From contig NZ_LMEF01000012.1 in the NCBI RefSeq assembly GCF_001427905.1, positions 235,367-299,366 of the forward strand: a stretch of 64,000 nucleotides of DNA, given 5' to 3'. The stretch is from Flavobacterium sp. Root420 (GTDB lineage: Bacteria > Bacteroidota > Bacteroidia > Flavobacteriales > Flavobacteriaceae). The stretch's first letter is position 1. Every line of letters starts with the position of its first letter. A program made the position numbers and the translations under genes. The notes under the pieces are model-generated. The model had not been told where the DNA came from. It made no database searches and was given only the letters and a program-made list of their open reading frames with translations. Below, one piece after another: positions 17,801-27,205 of the stretch.

Positions 17801-19438
17801 GAATATTTAGGTGAAACCTACGGAATTACGGTTTATCAGGAGCAGGTAATGCTTTTGTCCCAATCGCTGGCTGGTTTTACAAAAGGTGAGGCCGACGTTT
17901 TGCGTAAAGCGATGGGTAAAAAACAAAAGGACGTTCTGGACAAAATGAAACCTAAATTTGTTGAACAAGCTGCCCTAAAAGGTCACGATGCCAAAATTTT
18001 AGAAAAAATCTGGAAAGACTGGGAAGCTTTTGCGAGTTACGCCTTCAACAAATCGCACTCGACTTGTTATGCCTGGATTGCGTACCAAACAGCTTACTTA
18101 AAAGCGCATTATCCTGCTGAATATATGGCGGCGGTACTTTCAAATAATATGAACGATATCAAACAGGTTTCGTTTTTCATGGAAGAATGTAAACGAATGG
18201 GCTTGCAGGTTTTAGGCCCGGATGTGAATGAGTCGTATTATAAGTTTACTGTAAATGATAGTTACGCTGTTCGTTTTGGAATGGGAGCAATTAAAGGAGT
18301 GGGTTCCGGAGCTGTAGCAACAATTGTAGAAAACAGAAAAGACGGCAGATATAAATCGATTTTTGATTTGGCCAAACGAATTGATTTACGTGCTGCCAAT
18401 AAAAAAGCGATTGAAAATCTGGCTTTGGCCGGTGGTTTTGATTCTTTTGAAGGAACAACAAGAGCCCAATATTTTCATGATGATGGTGACGGAATTACGT
18501 TTTATGAAAAGGCAATACGTTACGGATCAAAGTTTCAGGAGAACGAAAATTCATCACAGGTAAGTTTGTTTGGTGAAGCAAGTGAAGTTCAGATTGCCGA
18601 GCCTGTTGTGCCTCCGTGTGAAGATTGGAGTACAATGGAAAAACTGGCGAAAGAAAAAGAAGTTGTCGGGATTTATATTTCCGGACACCCTTTGGATGAT
18701 TTTAGATTTGAAATGAAATACTTCTGTAATGCCAGATTGGAAGCGTTGAAAAGCATGGAATTATATGTTGGTAAAAATCTAAATTTTGCAGGAATTATTA
18801 ATAATGTGCAGCATCGTGTCGCCAAAAATGGAAAAGGCTGGGCAGTATTTAATTTAGAGGGATATGATGAAAGTTATGAGTTTAAGATTTTTGGAGAAGA
18901 ATATTTAAAGTTCAGGCATTTCCTGATTCAGAATAATTTTGCGTACCTGAAAGTTTTAATAAAAGACGGCTGGGTAAATCACGATACAGGCAAAAAATCA
19001 GAACCAAGATTGCAGTTTGTTGAGGTCAGACAATTACAGGATATATTAGAAGTTTTTGCCAAAAAATTAATTCTGTTGTTGAATATTAAAGATTTACAAA
19101 CTGATTTTATTCATACACTGAATCATTTATTCAATGCTTATAAAGGAGATAATACTGTGACTTTTGAGATCATGGAATTAGAAAACATAAAACGTTTGGT
19201 TGAGGTCGAAACCAATACTGATTTTGAAGAAACTGAAGACGCTGTTTTTGCAGATGAAAGTGAAAATGAAGATGCTGATTCTCCATTAGGAGAAACCAAA
19301 ATTCAGGAACTAAAAGAAGTTGAAGAAATAAAAGTAGTAACTAAATTAACCATGCCAAGCAGAAGATTAAAAGTGAGAATTTCTACTGAATTATTACAGG
19401 AATTAGAAAAGCTTCAGGTTAACTTTAAGCTGAATTAA
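14894..19438 (+). CDS. dnaE: DNA polymerase III alpha subunit with fused 3'-5' exonuclease
   Basis: Replicative polymerase catalytic subunit. An N-terminal DEDDh exonuclease (about 1-200) has FDTETTGLP with Asp6 and Glu8 and the final HNATADVEAT motif. It is followed by a PHP domain (from about 255, HLHNHTQFSVL) and a C-family polymerase core with catalytic PDIDID (Asp689, Asp691), then helix-hairpin-helix and OB regions. A C-terminal acidic stretch ends the protein. The frame opens with TTG at 14879, but ATG at 14894 gives the exact exonuclease start MYLIFDTE, so I chose it: 1514 aa, about 350 more than E. coli DnaE, the excess being mostly the exonuclease. Standing alone, it carries proofreading in cis, as in related flavobacteria. 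Confidence 0.95.
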   Translation: MYLIFDTETTGLPKRWDAPITDSDNWPRCIQIAWQLHDEMGQLIEHQDYLVKPDGFNIPYDAERIHGISTELAEAEGITLAEVLEKFNIALSKTKFIVGQNLGFDVNIMGAEFHRMGVDSPMSTMPVLDTCTEVTASLLQLPGGRGGKFKLPTLTELHSYLFNKPFAEAHNATADVEATTRCFLELIRREVFTKEELDVPKDYFKEFQDRNPQEFPLIGLKHINLKAASDKIREQIKALQVDDIQTTVSASDRADFKAAKYAHLHNHTQFSVLQSTIGIGNIVAATAKNGMPAVAMTDTGNMMGAFHFVSAVMNHNKAASGKNKALVEAGEEPTETEIKPIVGCEFNVCDNHLDKSKKDNGNQVVLLAKNKNGYHNLAKMSSIAFTEGFYYVPRIDRKIIEKYKEDIMVLSGNLYGEIPSKILNIGENQAEEALIWWAAQFGDDFYLEVMRHNQEDENRVNKTLIEFSQKHNVKLIATNNTYYLNKEDANAHDILLCVKDGEKQATPIGRGRGYRYGLPNQEYYYKSEEEMKKLFADLPEAIINIQEIVDKVEGYSLYRDVLLPKFDIPEEFIVPEDEADGGVRGENKYLRHLTMVGAKKRYGEITESIQERLDFELLTISNSGYPGYFLIVQDFIAEARNMDVSVGPGRGSAAGSAVAYCLGITNIDPIKYDLLFERFLNPDRVSMPDIDIDFDDEGRGRVMDYVINKYGKNQVAQIITYGKMATKSAIRDTARVLDLPLFEADRIAKLIPAMMPSKWNLARFISENEDEVKKALRSDEFENVKELIAIANEDDLAGETIQQAKILEGSMRNTGIHACGVIITPSDITNFVPVTTAKDSDLYVTQFDNSVAESAGLLKMDFLGLKTLTLIKDTVKLVKYRTNIDLDPDTFPIDDVETYALFQRGETVGIFQYESPGMQKYMKDLKPTVFGDLIAMNALYRPGPLEYIPSFVRRKNGEEEIKYDLDACEEYLGETYGITVYQEQVMLLSQSLAGFTKGEADVLRKAMGKKQKDVLDKMKPKFVEQAALKGHDAKILEKIWKDWEAFASYAFNKSHSTCYAWIAYQTAYLKAHYPAEYMAAVLSNNMNDIKQVSFFMEECKRMGLQVLGPDVNESYYKFTVNDSYAVRFGMGAIKGVGSGAVATIVENRKDGRYKSIFDLAKRIDLRAANKKAIENLALAGGFDSFEGTTRAQYFHDDGDGITFYEKAIRYGSKFQENENSSQVSLFGEASEVQIAEPVVPPCEDWSTMEKLAKEKEVVGIYISGHPLDDFRFEMKYFCNARLEALKSMELYVGKNLNFAGIINNVQHRVAKNGKGWAVFNLEGYDESYEFKIFGEEYLKFRHFLIQNNFAYLKVLIKDGWVNHDTGKKSEPRLQFVEVRQLQDILEVFAKKLILLLNIKDLQTDFIHTLNHLFNAYKGDNTVTFEIMELENIKRLVEVETNTDFEETEDAVFADESENEDADSPLGETKIQELKEVEEIKVVTKLTMPSRRLKVRISTELLQELEKLQVNFKLN

Positions 19439-19615
19439 ATTTTAACAGTTAAAATTTAGAACTATGCGAAATTTTTGTGTTAAAAATATGCATGCATAGT
19501 AGTTTTTTAGTAATATTGCCCGAAATTACAACGATTTCGTACCAAGTCTAACTTTGCAAACCAAAAGAATGTGTTAAAATATTATAAGTTTGCATAAATT
19601 AATTAAATCAGAATT

Positions 19616-20557
19616 ATGAAAAAGAACCTATTTTTATTAGGATTATTAGTTTGCTCTATGGCCACAATGGCGCAAACAGAAAAAGCAGATAAACCAGAAA
19701 GCTGGTATTTTAAATTAGGAGGATCTTATTTTATTCAAACTGCTGCTACTGAATTTCCAATTGTAAATGGTCAATTGCCTAATACAGATGTTTATGCACC
19801 TAATGGAACTACTTTAATTTCGAGAGAAACTAATCACGGATCATTTGGAGAAGGTTTTCGTTCTGGACTAACTGCAGGTTACCGTTTTTCTACTCGTTTA
19901 GGAGTTGAAATGGGAATCAACTATTATTCTAGTGCAGATAAATTGATGGTTGAAACTACAAATCGTTTAGTTGCTACGTCACCAACAAATATTTTTGTAT
20001 CTGGAGATGCTGTAGGAAAAATTAGAGCATGGGATTTATCACCTGCATTAGTGTTATTTTTGGGAGAATCTAAAGGTTTTGAACCTTATACAAAAGTAGG
20101 AGTTATTGTTCCTATTCATGGAGATTTGACTATTGAAACTAATCGTACGTATTCTACTGCTGCGGGAGTAATGGCAAAAACGTATTCTGAAGATGTTGTA
20201 AAACCTAATCCAACTATTGGTTTTAGTGCTGCAATTGGAAGTTCTTATAAATTAGGAAAAAAAATAGCTTTGTATGCTGAAATTGAATATAGAAACTTTA
20301 CTGTTCACGGAGATACAAAAGAAACTACTGTGTTTACTGAAAATGGAGTAGATAAATTGAATACACCATCTACTTTTAGACAAGATGCTTCGTATTCTGC
20401 TATTCATACTAATTATGTAGACAAGATTGATACTTCGTCTAACAGCAAAGTAACAAATGCTGCAGGTTTTGATAGTACTAAAGCTACTGACGATATTAGT
20501 TCTTATGTAGGTATTAGTGGTGTAGGTTTGACTTTTGGATTAAGATACAGCCTATAA
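19616..20557 (+). CDS. Outer-membrane beta-barrel protein
   Basis: A 313-aa protein with a signal peptide (MKKNLFLLGLLVCSMATMAQ) and alternating strands such as FEPYTKVGVIVPIHGDL and KIALYAEIEYRNFTVHG. It ends in a typical barrel C-terminus, GVGLTFGLRYSL. This places it in the outer membrane with an OmpA/OmpW-like barrel; no peptidoglycan-binding domain follows. TAAGTTTG at about 19587-19594 may be the -7 element. No partner genes. Function unknown. Confidence 0.82.
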   Translation: MKKNLFLLGLLVCSMATMAQTEKADKPESWYFKLGGSYFIQTAATEFPIVNGQLPNTDVYAPNGTTLISRETNHGSFGEGFRSGLTAGYRFSTRLGVEMGINYYSSADKLMVETTNRLVATSPTNIFVSGDAVGKIRAWDLSPALVLFLGESKGFEPYTKVGVIVPIHGDLTIETNRTYSTAAGVMAKTYSEDVVKPNPTIGFSAAIGSSYKLGKKIALYAEIEYRNFTVHGDTKETTVFTENGVDKLNTPSTFRQDASYSAIHTNYVDKIDTSSNSKVTNAAGFDSTKATDDISSYVGISGVGLTFGLRYSL

Positions 20558-20587
20558 TTTTCTAAAGAAAAATTTATAGTTTATAAA

Positions 20588-20620
20588 AAAGAGGATATTC
20601 ATTCGAATATCCTCTTTTTT
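20588..20620 (+). terminator. Terminator of the beta-barrel gene
   Basis: A 10-bp perfect stem (GAGGATATTC and complement, 20591-20614) is flanked by an A run and a T run. It lies 33 bases after the barrel gene. Confidence 0.88.
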
Positions 20621-20634
20621 ATTTTACGGCTTTT

Positions 20635-20736
20635 TTGTCCTCCTGAGTAACGAAGGATCACACAAGAAATTCCGCAAAGTGAGGTACCAATCTTTGTCAA
20701 GCTCCTAATGCGATCCTTCGTTCCTCAGGAGGACAA
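20635..20736. repeat. ~100-bp palindromic element, full copy A
   Basis: 25-base arms (20635-20659 and 20712-20736) pair with one mismatch. The interior includes ATCACAC, TTCCGCAA, CCAATCTTTGT and TGCGAT, in the same order as in the element at 63681-63786 read on the other strand. No open frame. It lies between convergent genes. Confidence 0.85.
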
Positions 20737-20756
20737 TACTATTCTACAAAATCATT

Positions 20757-21749
20757 CTATTTTGAATTCCTAAACTCCTTCAAAACTTCATCAATAACCC
20801 AGCTTGTTCTGGAAGCAGAAGTTCCTCTTGACGGATTCACACCATCATTACCCAAAAGCTCGCTAACTACAGTTTCAATAAGTGGTTGTTGAATATGAAG
20901 CGGATTTTCAATTGTAATACTTTCTTTTTCTCCGTTTGTATATTGAATATGGATTGGATCATTTCCGAAAGTCGAAAAAGAAATCTTGCCTTTATCTCCC
21001 ACAATTTCAGTGTTATCATAACGCTCGAAACTCGCAAAATTCCATAAACCGGTTCCGTGAATTCCGTTTTCGAATAAAAAGGACATCGAAACTGAATCTT
21101 CAGCAGGATAAGCTTTAAGCTGGGAACTTGCGTGCCCGCGAACAGATTGAATCGGACCTAAAACGAAATCAAGAAAATCTAAAGTATGACAAGCTAAATC
21201 GACAAATATTCCGCCACCTGAAATATGCGGTAAAACGGTCCACGGCAAATTGATTTCATCGTCATAACGTTCTTCAAATGGATGATATAAAACACAGTTT
21301 ACATGTCTTACAGTTCCAATTTTATTCTGATCGATTAGTTCTTTTATTTTTAGGAATCTTGGCAAACTTCTTCTGTAATAAGCCACAAATAAAGGAACGT
21401 TGTGTTCTTTGCAAACGCTTATCATTTCGTTACACTCTTCAAACGTCAAAGCCATTGGTTTTTCGACGTAAACAGGTTTTCCTGCTTTGGCGCACAAAAT
21501 CGTATATTCTTTATGAGAAGATGGAGGAGTGGCTATATAAACGGCATCTACTTCCGGATCATTAATCAGGTCAATTGCATTTGAATACCATCTTGGAACA
21601 TTATGGCGTTTGGCGTAATCTTCGGCAAGTTTGGCATCTCTTCGCATTACAGCAACTAATGCTGAATTTGGAGTTTTTTGAAAGGCCGGACCGCTTTTAA
21701 CTTCGGTTACATTTCCACAACCTATAATTCCCCATTTTATGATTTCCAT
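20757..21749 (-). CDS. Gfo/Idh/MocA family oxidoreductase
   Basis: Cytoplasmic NAD(P)-dependent oxidoreductase, most often acting on sugars or inositol-like substrates. The N-terminal Rossmann fold has GIIGCGNVTEV (NAD-binding Gly residues). The hinge VEKPMAL carries the family's conserved Lys, and the C-terminal domain (about 130-310) has PHISGGGIFVDLACHTLDFL with the catalytic-region His and Asp. 330 aa is normal. Monocistronic, with no sugar genes nearby, so the substrate cannot be named. A -7-like TAAATTTG lies at 21779-21772. Confidence 0.88.
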   Translation of the reverse strand: MEIIKWGIIGCGNVTEVKSGPAFQKTPNSALVAVMRRDAKLAEDYAKRHNVPRWYSNAIDLINDPEVDAVYIATPPSSHKEYTILCAKAGKPVYVEKPMALTFEECNEMISVCKEHNVPLFVAYYRRSLPRFLKIKELIDQNKIGTVRHVNCVLYHPFEERYDDEINLPWTVLPHISGGGIFVDLACHTLDFLDFVLGPIQSVRGHASSQLKAYPAEDSVSMSFLFENGIHGTGLWNFASFERYDNTEIVGDKGKISFSTFGNDPIHIQYTNGEKESITIENPLHIQQPLIETVVSELLGNDGVNPSRGTSASRTSWVIDEVLKEFRNSK

Positions 21750-21774
21750 TTTTTGGCTTTTTAATTATTATCAA

Positions 21775-22065
21775 ATTTAAAAAAAGGTTTACCACAAATT
21801 GCATTAATTTTCGCTAATTTTTTGCTGTTAAAAAAAACCTGCCATAGCGATCAGGTGAAGCAATTACTAAATTATTTTTCACGCAGATTTAAAAAAGATT
21901 TAAGCAGATTTAGTAGATTTTTTTATTCAATCAAAAAAATCTACTAAATCTGCGAGATCTGCGAGAGTAAATTTTTGTAATTAAATTTGTGATAATTTGT
22001 GTAATTTGTGGTAAAAAATACAGCCACAAACTCACAAAATAATTCGTGAATTCGTGGCTATAAAA
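21775..22065. repeat. Nested palindromic repeats upstream of the oxidoreductase
   Basis: The gap between the oxidoreductase and S9 peptidase genes. An outer pair ACCACAAATT.../...AATTTGTGGT (about 21791 and 22005) encloses an inner perfect 19-bp pair (21906-21924 and 21933-21951) made of AGATTTAGTAGATTT and its complement. A third piece, GCCACAAACTCACAAAATAA/TTCGTGAATTCGTGGC-like, follows (22022-22062). No gene seen. Confidence 0.7.
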
Positions 22066-22079
22066 AATTAGATTAAATT

Positions 22080-24188
22080 TTACTTTTTCGGTAAAGCCGT
22101 AAAGCCCATATTGTAAAGCGTGAATGCCTGAACATCTACATTTTCCTGAATGGTTGCCGCAACAGATTTTCCTGCTCCATGACCCGCTTTTACATCAATA
22201 CGAATTAAAACAGGATTGTCTCCTGTTTGTTTTTCCTGCAATTCAGCAGCAAATTTAAAACTGTGTGCAGGCACTACACGGTCGTCATGATCACCAGTTG
22301 TTACCATTGTTGCAGGATATTTAACGCCAGCTTTTACATTCTGAACTGGAGAATAACCTTTTAAATATTCAAACATTTCTTTATTATCCTGAGCTGTTCC
22401 ATAATCGTAAGCCCAACCTGCTCCGGCTGTAAAAGTATGGTAACGCAACATATCCATAACACCAACTGCCGGCAATGCTACTTTCATTAAATCAGGGCGT
22501 TGTGTCATTGTTGCTCCAACTAATAAACCTCCGTTAGAACCTCCGCGAATGGCTAAGAAATCTGATGAAGTATATTTTTGAGCGATTAGATATTCACCGG
22601 CAGCAATAAAATCGTCAAATACATTTTGTTTTTGCAATTTCGTTCCGGCATCATGCCATTTCTTTCCGTATTCACCACCGCCTCTTAAATTGGCAACAGC
22701 ATAAACGCCACCATTTTCCATCCAAACTGCATTTGCAATACTGAAAGCCGGTGTTAAACTGATATTAAATCCGCCATAACCATAAAGAATTGTTGGGTTT
22801 TTACCGTTTAATTTTAATCCTTTTTTATAGGTAATAATCATCGGGATTTTAGTTCCGTCTTTTGAAGTGTAGAAAACCTGTTTTGACTCATAATCTTCAC
22901 TTTTAAAATCTACTTTAGGTTTTTGATAAATTTCAGATTTACCAGATTTTGGTTCCAATGAATAAATCGTTCCAGGCGTAGTGTAGTTGGTAAAACTGTA
23001 ATATAAAGTTTTTTCGTGTTTTTTTCCGCCAAATCCGCTTGCAGTTCCTACTGCCGGAAGTTTGATCTCACGAATTAATTTTCCGCTATAATCATACTGC
23101 TGTACAAATGAAACAGCATCTTTAGTATAATTGGCAAAAAAGTATCCACCACCTGTTGAAGGCGATAAAATGTCTTGCGTTTCTTTAATGAAATCTTTCC
23201 AGTTTTCTGGTTTCGGATTGTTCACATCTACCGTTACAACACGTTTGTTTGGTGCATTTAAATCGGTTTCGATAAACAATTTACTTCCTTCGTTTTCTAT
23301 AATTGAATTATCACTATTGAAGTTGTCTACAATAGTTACAATTGGACTGTTTGCAGTTGTTAAGTCTTTAATGTAAAGCTCGTTTCCATAAGTAGAATTT
23401 GATGCTGAAATAATTAAATAACGGTCATCTTCAGTCACATAACCGCCAACATATCTTCTTTTTTGATCGACTCCAAAAATTAGTTTGTCTTCTTTTTGAG
23501 AAGTTCCAAGTTTGTGGAAATACAATTTATGCTGATCTGTTTTAGCAGATAATTCGCTTCCTTTTGGTTTGTCATAACTTGAATAATAAAAACCTTCATT
23601 TCCATGCCATGAGATTCCGCTGAATTTTACATCAACTAAAGTATCTTCTAAAACTTTTTTAGACAAGGCATCAATAATAATAACTTTTCTCCAGTCGCTT
23701 CCGCCTTCAGAAATGGCATAAGCTGCTTTTGATCCGTCTTTAGAAAAATCCAATTCACCAAGTGATGTTGTTCCGTCTTTAGAAAAAGTATTAGGATCTA
23801 AGAAAACTTCTTCTTTGCCATCCTGTCCTTTTCGGTAAATAACCGATTGATTTTGAAGTCCGTTGTTTTTTGAATAATAGGTATACTTTCCTTCCGTAAA
23901 AGGAGCGCTTATTTTTTCATAATTCCAAAGTTGTTCCATGCGTTTTTTCAATTCATCACGAAACGGAATTTTATCCAAATAGCCATAAGTAACTTTGTTT
24001 TCAGCTTGTACCCAGGCACCGGTTTCAGTAGATTTATCATCTTCAAGCCAACGATATGGATCGCTTACTTTAGTGTCAAAATATACATCTACAGTTTCGC
24101 CTTTTTTTGTTTCCGGGTATTGAATTTTATTTTGTCCAAATGAAATTCCTGCAGTTGTAATAGCCATTATAAGAAATGTTTTTTTCAT
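22080..24188 (-). CDS. Secreted prolyl oligopeptidase (S9 family)
   Basis: Periplasmic serine peptidase that cleaves short proline-containing peptides. A signal peptide ([19 protein letters not shown]) is followed by a seven-bladed propeller (about 80-430) and an alpha/beta hydrolase domain. Catalytic Ser551 is in GGSNGGLL, the Asp lies in GDHDDRVVP and His670 in GHGAGKS. The N-terminal YRWLEDD motif is typical of prolyl oligopeptidase. 702 aa is normal. Monocistronic, with palindromic repeats on both sides. TATTTTTG at 24218-24211 is a possible -7 element. Confidence 0.95.
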   Translation of the reverse strand: MKKTFLIMAITTAGISFGQNKIQYPETKKGETVDVYFDTKVSDPYRWLEDDKSTETGAWVQAENKVTYGYLDKIPFRDELKKRMEQLWNYEKISAPFTEGKYTYYSKNNGLQNQSVIYRKGQDGKEEVFLDPNTFSKDGTTSLGELDFSKDGSKAAYAISEGGSDWRKVIIIDALSKKVLEDTLVDVKFSGISWHGNEGFYYSSYDKPKGSELSAKTDQHKLYFHKLGTSQKEDKLIFGVDQKRRYVGGYVTEDDRYLIISASNSTYGNELYIKDLTTANSPIVTIVDNFNSDNSIIENEGSKLFIETDLNAPNKRVVTVDVNNPKPENWKDFIKETQDILSPSTGGGYFFANYTKDAVSFVQQYDYSGKLIREIKLPAVGTASGFGGKKHEKTLYYSFTNYTTPGTIYSLEPKSGKSEIYQKPKVDFKSEDYESKQVFYTSKDGTKIPMIITYKKGLKLNGKNPTILYGYGGFNISLTPAFSIANAVWMENGGVYAVANLRGGGEYGKKWHDAGTKLQKQNVFDDFIAAGEYLIAQKYTSSDFLAIRGGSNGGLLVGATMTQRPDLMKVALPAVGVMDMLRYHTFTAGAGWAYDYGTAQDNKEMFEYLKGYSPVQNVKAGVKYPATMVTTGDHDDRVVPAHSFKFAAELQEKQTGDNPVLIRIDVKAGHGAGKSVAATIQENVDVQAFTLYNMGFTALPKK

Positions 24189-24239
24189 TGTTTAAGTTTG
24201 TCAATTGTAACAAAAATAGTGGTTTTTGTAATATAGGGA

Positions 24240-24485
24240 TTGTTTTTACCACAAAGAACACAAAGTTTTTTACCCATGCTTGGTTTTGTAAAAACGCAAA
24301 GTTCACAAAGCTTTGTGTTGATTTCTTACTTTGTGAACTTTGTGTTTTCTGAAGATACTTTTAAATAAAATCTTTGTGTACTTTGTGGTAAAAATTTAAG
24401 TGCTGTTTAACCTCAAGGAGTTCGCAAAGTTTCGTTTTAAACTTTGCGAACCTTGCATAATTCTTAGCATTCCTTGCGGTTAAAT
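24240..24485. repeat. Nested CACAAAG / GCAAAG palindromes
   Basis: An outer pair TACCACAAAGAACACAAAG/CTTTGTGTACTTTGTGGTA encloses GCAAAGTTCACAAAGCTTTG and its mirror. A second inverted repeat, GTTCGCAAAGTTT/AAACTTTGCGAA, sits between TTAACC and GGTTAA ends (about 24409-24483). No gene in this roughly 300-base gap. Confidence 0.65.
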
Positions 24486-24491
24486 TAAAAG

Positions 24492-26699
24492 TTATAGATT
24501 AAAATTAACTCCTAAAACAATGTTTCTTCCAATATTCGGGATACCGTCTGTTTTTAATCTGGAAAGGTGTGCAATATATTCTTTATCAAATAAATTGTTT
24601 CCGTTCAGGTTTACATCAAAAGCAGTTTTACCCAATTTTACCGTTCCTCCAAAACCTAAGTTAACCAAAGTATAACCTTTTGAAGCTGTTTCAAAACCAC
24701 TTACATTATCCTGCTTCATAGTTGATGAAACGTTTAATGAAGCATAGCCTTCCTGAAACCAATCTTTGATTTTGAATTCAGTTCTAAGCGTATTATTCCA
24801 ATTGTTGGCAGGAATTAATGGCAAATAATCTTTGTTGTCTTTTTTACCGGTTACAGTTTCAAAACTTGTTTCAAAATGCAACCAGTCTAACGGGTGCGGG
24901 TGAAAATGCAATCCGATTTCACCACCATACAATTGTGCGTTATCCTGTACGTAGGCAAAAACGTCATTGTCATCACGAGTTTCTCCGGTCGGCGAAGTAT
25001 AGATATAATTGTTTATGTGATTGTAAAATCCGTTTACGAAGAACTCAAAGTGTGAATTTTTATATTCTAAGTTTAAATCCGTCTGAACGTTTTGTTCGGT
25101 TTTCAAATTAGCGTTTCCAATTTCATAACGGTTAGTTCCTTCATGAACTCCATTTGAAGTCAATTCGGCTAAATTTGGCGCTCTAAATCCTGTTGCCACA
25201 TTCAATCGAAGTGTTAAAGGCTCTGCTAATTTGGTTTTATATCCCAAAGAAGCATTAAAGCTGTCGAAAGATCTGTCTAAAGCTTCAAAATAACCTTCTT
25301 CACCTGAAATTCCATGCGCTTCTGATGTAATATTTCTATTGTCAAAACGTAATCCGGCTTGTAAAACGCTATTATTCCATTCGTAATTCGCTGTTCCAAA
25401 AACACCAAAATCATTTGTTGTTGCATCCGGAATCAAATATTCTTCACCAAAATTAGCATTGGTTTGATGCATTCCCTGAACGCCTAAAATCGTTTCAATT
25501 TTGCCCATTTTCGGAAAATGATATTTTGCGTTGTAATTGAAAGTATTTAGTTTCATTCTTAAAGAGGCGTTGTTACTGTCTTCAAATTCGCTTCTGTCAT
25601 TAGCGATATAGCCCAAATCAACGTCTAATTTTGAGTTTTCAAAGAAAATAACATTATTCAAACTCAACAAATGATTGAAAATACCCTGTCTCGGAAATTG
25701 GGTGTCTTTGCTTGAAGATTGCTCTGCAATTCCATCTTCCGGCATTCCAAGATCCAATTTGTTGTAGTTATATCTTAGGACACTTGAAAAACTTGAATTG
25801 CTGTATCCAATTCCGGTTTTAAAATCAGTTTCATTGTAACGCGAATTCGTTACGCGATCGCCATCGGCAATTTTATAATCAGAGTGTGTGTTGAAACTTC
25901 CTCGGGCCAAAAATTTCCAATTGTCAGTTGATGTTTTTAATCCAATAGAAGAATTACTTCCTTGTGTATTGGTAAAATATTTTTGACTGAAATTAGCTTT
26001 GAAAGTATTCGCATCGGCAAATTTTTCAGGATTAAAATATAAAACACCACCTAAAGCATCAGAACCATATAATAAAGAGGCAGGTCCTTTTATAACTTCG
26101 ACACTTTCAATTCCGGCATCGTTTAAACCCAGACCATGTTCGTCTCCAAACTGTTGATTTTCGATACGGACACCTTGAGAATAAACCAAAACACGATTAC
26201 CGCTCAAACCGCGAATAACCGGTTTTCCGATAGAAGTTCCCGTTGAAATTTGGGAGACTCCGGGAATTGTTGCTAAACCTTCAATTAAAGTTGAAGTCCC
26301 TTTTTGTTGTAAAGTTTTAATACTTTCATGTTCGACTTTCATAACATTTTGCGATTGCAATTTGTTGAAAGGAGTAGAAACCACAACTTCATCCATTTCA
26401 AAAACAGATTCTGAAAGTGTAATGTCTAAAGTGTTTTCTTTTAATAATTTAGCAATTGTCTTGTTTTGAGTGGTAAAACCAACAAAAGTAAAAGCAACCC
26501 TAAAACTTCCGTTTGGAAGATTGGTAAATTCGTATTTTCCGTTTGCATCAGTGGTTGTTCCTTTGTGCAATTCCGGTGCATAAACCGAAACTCCCGGCAA
26601 TGGCTGATTCTGAAGATCTGTAACGGTTCCGGTAACAATATTTTGAGCAGTAAGTATGCCCGAAAACCCTAAAATAAGGGCTAATATGATTTTTTTCAT
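24492..26699 (-). CDS. TonB-dependent outer-membrane receptor (metal or siderophore uptake likely)
   Basis: Outer-membrane active transporter driven by TonB. A signal peptide is followed by a carboxypeptidase-regulatory-like domain (about 20-100, VTGTVTDLQNQPLPGVSVY), a plug domain (about 120-225, STLIEGLATIPGVSQ...GKPVIRGLSGNRVLVY in part) and a 22-strand barrel ending GRNIVLGVNFNL. 735 aa is normal for a siderophore or metal receptor and shorter than SusC-type receptors. No SusD partner is nearby. A His/Cys-rich small protein lies directly upstream on the same strand, which points to a metal ligand, but that is inference. Confidence 0.92.
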   Translation of the reverse strand: MKKIILALILGFSGILTAQNIVTGTVTDLQNQPLPGVSVYAPELHKGTTTDANGKYEFTNLPNGSFRVAFTFVGFTTQNKTIAKLLKENTLDITLSESVFEMDEVVVSTPFNKLQSQNVMKVEHESIKTLQQKGTSTLIEGLATIPGVSQISTGTSIGKPVIRGLSGNRVLVYSQGVRIENQQFGDEHGLGLNDAGIESVEVIKGPASLLYGSDALGGVLYFNPEKFADANTFKANFSQKYFTNTQGSNSSIGLKTSTDNWKFLARGSFNTHSDYKIADGDRVTNSRYNETDFKTGIGYSNSSFSSVLRYNYNKLDLGMPEDGIAEQSSSKDTQFPRQGIFNHLLSLNNVIFFENSKLDVDLGYIANDRSEFEDSNNASLRMKLNTFNYNAKYHFPKMGKIETILGVQGMHQTNANFGEEYLIPDATTNDFGVFGTANYEWNNSVLQAGLRFDNRNITSEAHGISGEEGYFEALDRSFDSFNASLGYKTKLAEPLTLRLNVATGFRAPNLAELTSNGVHEGTNRYEIGNANLKTEQNVQTDLNLEYKNSHFEFFVNGFYNHINNYIYTSPTGETRDDNDVFAYVQDNAQLYGGEIGLHFHPHPLDWLHFETSFETVTGKKDNKDYLPLIPANNWNNTLRTEFKIKDWFQEGYASLNVSSTMKQDNVSGFETASKGYTLVNLGFGGTVKLGKTAFDVNLNGNNLFDKEYIAHLSRLKTDGIPNIGRNIVLGVNFNL

Positions 26700-26851
26700 T
26701 TGAAAATGATGCTATAGTTGAATTGATTTTTTTTAGAATAAAAACAGAAATCAGAACAAACTTGCCAATCCTGATAGGTTTCAGGATGGAAAACTTATTC
26801 TCTTCCGAGTTTTATAATTAAGAATTTAGTTTACTTAGAGTATTTCGAAAT

Positions 26852-27205
26852 CTAAGAAACTATAACAGCAGGAGGGCCACGCAGTAAATAAGCACTTCCT
26901 GAAAAAGAAAGGATGCTTTCTGAGAAGACAAAGAAAAAAGGTATTTCTTCATGAAAAGTTTGAAATGCAAAGGAAAAATTTTCAGGAACAATATAACTTC
27001 CAAAAGCAAAATGACATACATAACACAAGTCATAATCATGATGCTGATGCGTTATTTCACCACTCGGATCACTATAGTCGTGATGACATTGTTTTTCTGA
27101 AAGCTGTTTTACAATATGCTCATAACTGTGTATCGACTGAAACAATATCGAGAACAATATTGTCAGTGCGAAAGAAACACTTAATATGAGTTGCTTTTTT
27201 TTCAT
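26852..27205 (-). CDS. Small His/Cys-rich membrane-anchored protein upstream of the TonB receptor
   Basis: A 117-aa protein of unknown function. One N-terminal membrane or signal segment (LILSVSFALTILFSILF) is followed by a metal-ligand-rich stretch with QCHHDYSD, THQHHDYDLCYVCHF (about 40-70): seven His and three Cys within about 30 residues. It lies 152 bases upstream of the TonB receptor on the same strand and probably belongs to its operon; many Bacteroidota TonB receptors for metals have such a companion. A TTG at 27214 would extend it by 3 residues; I chose ATG 27205, which starts the signal sequence MKKKQL. TACCTTTG at 27219-27212 is a -7-like element almost touching this start. Confidence 0.7.
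   Translation of the reverse strand: MKKKQLILSVSFALTILFSILFQSIHSYEHIVKQLSEKQCHHDYSDPSGEITHQHHDYDLCYVCHFAFGSYIVPENFSFAFQTFHEEIPFFFVFSESILSFSGSAYLLRGPPAVIVS

Noticed and set aside
20635..20736. Insertion sequence or MITE with target duplication
   Set aside because: No flanking direct duplication is visible and no transposase is in the window; described as a palindromic repeat only.
24818..25111. 97-codon plus-strand frame within the TonB receptor
   Set aside because: Antisense to conserved barrel sequence, no recognisable family or start signals.
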